Assembly: GCF_018860155.1 (NCBI RefSeq)
Contig: NZ_JAHKNI010000004.1
Span: 558,001 to 622,000 of the forward strand
Length of the DNA stretch: 64,000 bases
Direction: 5' to 3'
From: Nocardia albiluteola
GTDB lineage: Bacteria > Actinomycetota > Actinomycetes > Mycobacteriales > Mycobacteriaceae
In this document: piece by piece, positions 49,301 to 58,300 of the stretch
Position numbering within the stretch: position 1 is the first letter of the stretch
Layout: each line of letters opens with the position of its first letter
Made by a program: the position numbers and the translations under genes
Notes under the pieces: model-generated
What the model saw: only the letters and a program-made list of their open reading frames with translations
The model's database searches: none
What the model was told of the DNA's origin: nothing

Positions 49301-52300
49301 CTCGCTGGCTGGTACCTGCAGGTGCTCGCGGAACGTGGCGAGAATGCGGCCGCCGATTTCGTTGCATTGGTGGCCGCATTGCCCACCGACCGGCGTCGCG
49401 CGGTGCTCGACCCCACTCATGCCCGCGGCGGGCGAGCGAAAAAGCGGCGGCGCACACTGCGGGTCGCGACGTGGAACGTCGCGGGGGGCAAGCTCACACA
49501 ATCGGACAACGCGTTCGACTACGCCTCCGATGATCACAGCGGCATCGAGTATTTCGTCACCCTGCTGAAACTGGTCGACCCCGATGTGATCTGCCTGCAG
49601 GAGTCGGAGACCAGCGCCGCCGGCACGGTAGCGCGGCGATTGGCCGAGGCACTGGGGTACCGCCACGTGCACGAGACCGAGATGTGCGACTCCCATATGA
49701 CCGAGGGGGAGAAGCTGCACATCGTCACGATGAGCCGGTATCCGATCGAATCCGCGACCGACCATCGGCTGCCCATGCCGAAAAACATGGTCCTGAGTTT
49801 CCGGGGGCAGGAGGTCGAGCCGCTGAACCGGTCCGCGCACGTCGTGCGGATCAATGGGCTGAAGTTCGTCACCATGCATCCGACTCCGCTCGGAGCGTTG
49901 GGACAGAGCTACGAAGAGGGGCCGGGCATCGAGCACGCCGGTGACCTTGCGAAAAAACTGTTCTCGCTGCTCGCGGGCGGCCGGTCCGTGCTTGCCGCAG
50001 ACATGAACACCGACCGGCCGGGCCGGGTATACCGTCGCATGCTGGAAGCGCTCGGCATGAGCGACGCCCTGCCGCCGGAGCAGACAACGGTTCCACACGA
50101 GAACTGGGACGGTGCCCCCGACAAGATCTACTTCTCCGCCCCTCTTCGTGCTGAGGAGAGCGCTGTGGTGCTCACCAGGACCGACACCGGTCTGCGCTAT
50201 ATCGCCGGCGGCGAACAGTGGGAAGGTAAGCGCCCGGGCTGGTCCGATCACGGCTTGGTCTGGGCGGACTTGTATGTTCCGTGGAAGAGGCTGCCGCCGT
50301 TCGGAAACCGGAATCGCCGGCGGTCGCGGCGGCGGCGGGCCGGTCGAGAGAGCACCTCGAGCGGCGAGGAATCGGATGGATCTGCCGAGCATTCGGTACT
50401 CGGCGGGGCTGACGCCGCGCGCCTCGGGCAGGAAACCGAGAGTGCCGCGGATTCGGTGGGGCAACAGCAAGATCCGATCAATGCCCGTGCGAGCCGGTCG
50501 CAAGACGACGTCGCCGACTCGGACACCCGGCTGCACGAAGACGGTTCGTCCGCGGTGCCTGGTTCCGCAGGTATGTCGGACGGGGCTGCGGTGCCCGGCG
50601 CGACACGAGGCAGGCGCAGATTCACCGGCGTGCTGCGTGGAATCCGCGGGCGCACAGCTTCCCGGCGCGGCGGGGGACTTCCGGCGGTTGCCGTTGCTGG
50701 ACATGTCGCGTTGTCGGGGCACATTGCGGTGGCGTCGTCGGGTGTATCCAACGCGCTGATGGTCGGGCGTTCCCTGCTGACCGCGGGCGCCGGGGTTGCG
50801 GGCTTGATAGCCGTCGCGCTCGCCGCGCACCGGGTAACGCGCCGGCTGTATGAACGTCATCGGTTGCGGCGGGTGCTTTACCACACGGCGGATTCTGCGA
50901 CGAGCGAGCTGTGGGACTTCATGAAGTTCCCGCCGAGGGACGGGAGCATGCAGCCGATCCTTGACATGGCTGAGCACTCGGATTGGCTGGAACTTGCCGA
51001 GGTGGCGGTGGAACAGGCGTCCGCCCACGGTTTTGTGCACAAACTTCCCAAGTGCCAGTGGGCATTGCTGGTGCGCGCCGCCTACGCCACGGCGAAAGCC
51101 CGCGAGTATGCGGTCAAGCGCGGTGCGCGCCGACAGGGCCCGGTATGGGTGCTTCCCGACGGTACGATTCTCGTTGTCTCGGAGCTGCGCGATCCGCGAC
51201 CGCTGCTTGATCGGTACATTCCGGGCTTGTCCCAGGAACCAGGGATCGAATACAAGCGAATCACGGTATCGGTCAATGGATCGTATTCGATCGACGATTG
51301 GGACCCGCAGCCGACGGCATCGGAATACGCACTGCGCTACCACCTTCCGACGGAGAACCATCTCGTCACCGGACTGTTGGGGGACAACGCCCTCCGCGAA
51401 TTCCATTCGGGTGAGGTCGAGTCAGGCTTCGCCTATTCGGGTGACTACACCCCGCACAAACTTCTGTTCGAGGGCTGGCTTCCTCTGGAGATCCTGAACT
51501 GGATGGACGACCGGTTCCAGGCGCAGCTGGACCTGTACCTACCGGATCTGCAGGAGCCGGCTCTTGCCGAGGTGGCAACCGTTGTCGCGCAGACGATGCT
51601 GGATCCCGGCGTGGGACCGATCTCGATCCGCACCGCGCCCGGCGGTGACCGGAGCGACGGTGACACACACGGTGATCCGTCGGACGCGGATGCGACTGTG
51701 CGCGACGCGAACGGTGATGTAGATCCGACACCGGGTTCGATTCGAATTGTGCTGGACGAGAAGCTGATCACCGAATCCGGTCCACGCAGTCTGGTTCGCA
51801 GGGCCGTGCTGGCGCAGTTGGCGGCGGCGATCTGGGCAGCCAGTGCGGTCAGCGACGCGGATATCGAGGCTCTGCGGGAGGCATTGGATCGGGCCGGGCT
51901 GTCGGGCGACCTGTTGGGTGAGGACAGCGTCGCGAAACCCGGAGCGGCGGGGCTGCCGCAGGCCGACGGGCAGCCCTCGGATGAAATGACCCGGTACGCA
52001 GAACTTTTCAACAAGTCGTTCATGGCCGTCCGTGACCCCGATATGTCGGCAACGCCCGGGCAGCGAATGGTGCACGACCGGATCGTGGACGTCTACCGGG
52101 CCCGTCGCGAAGGCATATTGCTGGGCGAGCTCTTCGAACGCCGGGCAGCCGCTCTCCGCGATCCGAATTCGGAGCCCGCGGAACCGCGTGCGCCGGACGG
52201 GGTGGGGCGGAATCGGCGCGCCGCGAGGCGGGATCGCGGGGGCAAGCAGCCGGGCCGTGCAGCGAGCGCCATCCCAGCGGTAGTTGCGGCGGGAAAGACG

Positions 52301-55300
52301 GGCGCGGTCGGAAAGGCTGCGGCAGTCGGCAAGGTCGCCGCTGCAAAGGCGGCGATGGCTGGGAAAATTGCGGTCGCTGCGCCGACGGCGGGGGCAGGGC
52401 ACACCGCGCTGACCGTGGTCGCCGTCGTCGCAGGTGTGGTCGCGGTACAAATGGCGGCGGAACGGATACATGCGCGGTTGAAGAGACCACGTGCCGGCCG
52501 TGGGGCGAGTTCTGGGGAGCAGACCGAGGACGGCTCCGCCGATCCGATGCCATCCGACGGTGCCGATTCGGCTCGCAGGGAAGAACTCGCAGTCGCCGCT
52601 GATCCGGTTGTGCAACAGCATGATCCGGCCGTCGGCGGGCGTGTTGAGAATCAGCCGCACGACCCGGCGAACTCTGTTGAGCTACCTGACAAGCTGAAGA
52701 ACCGTCTGATGAGGCTCGCTGGGATTGCGTGGGACGAGCTGACGGCCTATCTGGAGAATCACCCGGAGGACGAGCGCCTGGACGCGGTCAGGGACATGCG
52801 CGAGCAGCAGCCGGATCTCGACAATCTGGAGTTTGTCGAAATGGCCGTACAGCAGCTGTTCGCTGCCGAGATCGCATTTATGCATCTGGAAGGAGATCCG
52901 CTCGGCGGTGACTCTCGGGCCCTGGCCGACCGGGTCGCGAACGTGCTGCCACATTGCTGGCGGGCTTTGCTGATTCGTACCGCCTGCGCGGCGGAGGCGG
53001 AACGGCAGTACGCCTCGGCGCTCGGTGCTCGGAAACACGGACCGGTTTGGGTGACCCGTGCCGGGAAGGTCCTGCTCTTTTCGTTGCTGCACAACCCGCG
53101 ACCGTTGGTTGATCGTTTCCTGCCGGGCCTGCAGGACCGGGAGATCGTATACAAGCGTGTTTCGGTGACGGAGCGGGGTGTGTGTTCGATCGTTGACTGG
53201 CAGCCGGAGAATGTGGGCCGGGAATACCTGCTGCACCACTACATCTCGGCCGAGAGCTATGACGTCGCCGGTTATCTGGACCGTCGGGAAAAAATCGATC
53301 TCAGGTGGAGCACGCCGGAAATTCTGAAGTGGCTGTACCGCAGGTCGGGTGTGCGGCTGGAGGTGCCGGGCACCGAAGCTGTGCCGGAGCTTGTCGGTGA
53401 GGCCGCCAGGGTGGTCGCGGCAGCGAAGCGGGACTTCCCGAAGCTTCGTATCCGTCGGATCCGAACAAAATTCATGCCCGAGTTCGGCCTCAGGGGCACC
53501 GTCGAAAGGCTGCCGTGGGACTACAGCCCGGTGGCGCGGAAAGCCGTCGGCCGCGTATTGGCCGGCGCGGTGTCGGCAGGTGCCGGATTGTCTCTGTTGA
53601 TGAGCGCAACCGCGAGACTCCGCGGGATCGGAATCGCGGAGGGCTTGCTTACCGGCGGCCTCCTGATGGCTAGTTCCGGGCTGTCCGCTTACGCAGCGAG
53701 AGGTCGTAATCGGCAGCAGAATTCGAGTCGAATCGTGGTGAATAGTTCGATTTTCACGGAACGGGGAACTAGTGACCGGCTGATCACGACGTCGTATTTC
53801 GGAATCCCTGCGGTCGGCGCCCAGCGTGTAGTTCGCCGGGAATTTCTCGATCTCCTTGCCTCAGCGGTCTGGTTCGCCGGTGGCCACAGCGTCGACGCCC
53901 TGATAGAGCCGATGCTGAAGGACGAGCTGAAACGCAGACGGCCTGAGCTGGCCGAGGACGAGGTGGAGCTCGACAGAGCGTTCAGGGCGGAGCTGAAAGT
54001 CCAGTTCGACGCGGATTATGCCGCTGACAGAACGAGTGCCAAGACGCTGTTCACGGCGGCGTTCATGGATGTCCGAGATCTCGGCACCTTCGAATCACCC
54101 TGGGCACAAATGGTCTACTCCCTGGTCCTGGATGGTTACCAGGCCGCCGAGCAGGGGATAACCCTCGAGGAGTTGCGGGACCGGCGTGGCCGTGATTTGC
54201 GGAATCGGCGCGCTGCGAGGCGGAATCGGGGTAAGCGGGTGGGCCGCGCGGGGAGTGGTATCCCGGCGATAGTTGTGGCGGGGAAGACCGCCGCAGTCGG
54301 AAAGGCCGCCGTAGTGGGCAAGATTGCGGTCGGTGCGTCGGTTGCCGCCGGGAGTCCGGGGGCTGGGCACACTGCCGTGACTGTGGTCGGCGTGGTTGCC
54401 GGGGCAGCGACATTGTCGTTGGTGGGGAACTGGATACGCCGGAGGCTGAAGAATCCGCGAGCCGGTCGTGGGGCGCGTATGGACGGTGCACTCGAGGACG
54501 GATCTGTCGATCTGTTCCCCGGGCGTGATGAGGATCAGCCGGGCGACCCGGCGAGCGCCGTCGAGCTACCCCGTGGACTGAAGATCGCCCTGGACGAGTT
54601 CGCTGGGCGTGCGTGGGACGAACTGATGGCCTATCTGGACAATCACAAGTCCGACAAGCGCATGGCAGAGGTCAGGGACATGTTCCTACGGCAAGCAGTG
54701 CCCGGCAATCTGGACTTTGTCGAAATGGCCGTCCAGCAACTGTTCGCTGCCGAGATCGAGGACAGGCAGGGGCGGCAATACGATAAGAACTCGCTCGCGC
54801 GGGAACCGCGGATTTTGGCCAGCTGGGTCGTGAACGAGCTGCCGAATTGCTGGAAGGCACTGCTGGTCCGGACCGCGTGTGCGACGGAGCTGGAACGGCA
54901 ATACGCAGCCTGGCTGGGCGCGGGGAAGCATGGACCGGCCTGGGTTACCCGCGACGGGAGAATCCTGGTCTTTTCGGTGCTGCGCGACCCTCGCCCGCTG
55001 CTCGATCGGTTCATCCCGGGCATGGGCGACTGGCCTGAGATCGAGTACAAACGTATCTCGGTGACGGAGCGGGGCGCGTATTCGATCGAGGACTGGCAGC
55101 CCGAGGACGTGGACTCGGAATACCTACTGCGCCACTACATCTCGGCAGAGAGCTATGAAGTCTCGGGTCATCTACACGATCATGAACAATTCGATCCCGA
55201 GTGGGACACGCCGCGAATACTGAAATGGCTGGACCGCAAGTTCGGTGTGCGGCTGGAGCTGTGGGACGTCGAGGCTGATCCGGCCCTTCTCCGCGAGGCT

Positions 55301-58300
55301 GTCAAGGCGCTTGCGATGGTGAAACAGGATTTCTCGAATCTGCGCATGGATCGGATTCGGGCGAAAGATATGGAATACCTCAGCTATACCAAGCCGTGGC
55401 GAGACCGCACCCCGATGGCGCGTAGCGGGGTACTCCGCCTGTGGGCCGGAACTCTGGCTGCAGGTGCCGGAGTATTTCTGTCGATGCTCGCAGGTAGGGC
55501 CGTGTTCGGACCCGGTGCAGTATTCGGTGTCGAATTCAGCGGCTCCCTCGTCGCCGCTCTTGCTTTGCGTGCATATACAGCGAGAGGCCGTCTTCGTAGG
55601 CAGGATGTGTGGCGGGAATCCAGCCGGATTGTTGTGAATAAGGCGCTGTTCACCGAAAGCGGAATTCGACGCATGTCGAATTTGTCCGCCGAAGACACTG
55701 TCGAGAACAGGGAGTTTCTGAGTTTCGTTCGCAGGCAATTCCTTCGCCGGCTGGCGCAAGCGGTCTGGTTGGCCGGTGGCCGCAATGTCGCTGCCCGGAT
55801 AGAGCCGATGCTGAAGGAAGATCTGAAGGAAAGTCTGGCTCGTAGCAGGCCGGGACTGCCCGATGCGGAGTTCGAGAGCGCGTTCCAGATGGAGCTCGAG
55901 ACGCAATTCGACACGGAAGCATTTGCTCAGGGACGGGCCCCAGAGTCGCTGTTCATCGAATCGTTCACGGACGTCCGAGATCTCGGCACATTCGAATCGC
56001 GCTGGGCGCAAATGGTTTACTCCTTGGTCGTGGGCGGCTACCAGGCCGCAGAGCAAGGAACAACTCTTGACGAGTTGCAGGACCGGCGTCGTCGGTTCTT
56101 CCGAGGAGCGACCGCCGGCGACCGGATTCGGTCCGCGAGATCCCGAGCGGCACAGCGATATAGGCGGCTGGGGCGAAACATTCGGAAAAAGCACAGAGAG
56201 CGCATCCTTGGCACAGATGACGGTTTCGTGACGATCAATGCTGCAACGCTGGGTGTCGTTCCCCTCGTGCGGTGGCTCGGACGGCTGCCGGGTCTCCATG
56301 GTGAGGAAAATGGGTACGCCAGCGAATCGGATGGTACCGCCGAGTTTGTAACGTCGGTGCAGGAGCAGGAGGATTCCGCCGGAGCCGGTGCACCTCAGCG
56401 TGGAGTCGTCACGCTCGACGAGCAACCGAACGATCTCACACGTGCCCCGATCGTTCGGGGGCTGAGGGGCCGTTCTTCCCTGCTGATCAGGTATATCGGT
56501 GAAGGATTGCCGATTGCCGAGATCGCCGAGAAGCTCGAGGTGTCCGTCGAGGCGATGGCACACGAGATCGACTATCTCCAGGGTCGGCTCGGTGTCGATG
56601 GGGTGTTCGACACGATGGTGATGGCCCTGAGTAATCGACTCGTTCCGCCGGAGAGTCTGCGTGCGCGTGTCCTGATGACGCGGCCACTCGAGGCGCGCGA
56701 TACGGAGCTGCTGGACGCTATTGCCGCCGGCGGGACGTATAAGGAAATCGCTGCCGATATGGGTCTGAGTCTCGCGGAGATGGGACGTCGCATCGAGGAT
56801 CTCGAGAGTGTGTTCGGGATCGAAAACGATGGGGCACTGGTGGCGACCGCCTTCGCCCGAGAATATTGCGGTCGCGCCATATCGGACAGCGAGCTTGCCT
56901 CCCGGCGGCAAACCGTGGAACCGACGGTGTTCCACCGCACTTATCTGGAACTGGCTGCCACGGGGCGCACCGACCAAGAGATCGCGGCGTCGCTCGGATT
57001 CACCAAGGCGATTATGCAGCGGTTGAAGCGGGAGATCACATACGTGTTCGGGGTCGACGACAGGGCCACGATGGATAAGGCTGCGATGGTGGTGCACGCG
57101 CTGCGCGCCGAGATAGTGACCCTCGACAAGCGGTCGTTCCCGGTGGCGGATATGTCGAGTCTTTCCTATCGAGACCTGGAAATACTCGAGCGGATAGCTG
57201 TCGGAATGAATAATCACCACATAGCCGAGGAGGTGGGCTGGAGGAGTACACCGCACAAGCTGAACGCCCGCATTCGAGACTTGCTCGGCATATTCGGCGC
57301 CCGTAATCGGGAAATGCTGGTGGCGATTGCTTTTGTGCACGGTCTGATCGGAGCCGGACGGCCGCGGAATTGTGTCGGGTGGTACAGCGAAGCCGCCCGG
57401 TCGGTGGACATCGCCCGAGGTCCGCCCGGTGCCCCGGCGACGATTCCCGCCGTTCGGCGACCGGATGCGGTGGACGATGTGAATGCCGCCGGTGGCCGGG
57501 AATATCTCGACGCCGAATACATCGAGAGACTCACCGATGGCGAATTCGCTCGTGTCCGGACCCCAGGCCGGTCCGGACGCGCCATACCCCCCACCCTCAC
57601 CGACCTGGCGGATCTTGTCCAGGACCACAATGAAGTCGACTCCGTCACCGTTGTCATGGAGAACGTCGATGGCACCAAACACGTTGCCCTGCTGACGAAT
57701 TTGCCCCCGCGCGCGGGCACGCGCACCGCCGGCGACAAGCATCCCGACGTCTACGTACTCGACCCGAATGTCCCCATGGGCACCAACTCGTTCCATAAGG
57801 TCGACGAGGAAGCACGCGGATGGGAGAACCAACAGCCCCACCGTAGAATCACCAACCTCTGGATCATCGCCCACCGCGGTCCGGGCGGGGCTGCGTTCAC
57901 CCCTGCCGAACTCCGGGATCTGTTGCAGGCCAGGGCCGCCGACGGCGGCACGCCCATCGAGGTCGTCGAAGACAAGCCCAGTGGCGAGATCACCGGGCCT
58001 CCCAACCCACCTGCGGCCGGTGGCACCATGGTTTATCGTCACGGGGACGACGGCCATGTCGATGTGATTATCACCGGATCGGGCGGGCCCGGTGTCGAGC
58101 TGCGTCTCGTTCCGGGACGGCAATATGCACTCGGTAGTGGCGATCGTTCTCCGATACGAGATATCGCAAACCAGCCGGGGGTCTCGCACAACCACGCGAT
58201 GATCATGGTCGACGAGCTCGGCCATGTCCTGATCCGCGACAACGGTTCGCTGCACGGCACATTCGTCGACGGCAAGCAGCTGACGGGCGAGGGTTGGGTA

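Noticed and set aside
55172..58255. A 1,027-codon open frame on the minus strand
   Set aside because: It is antisense to the M3 module, HTH array and papain-like 3 domain, all of which show family motifs. It has no start signal or family of its own.
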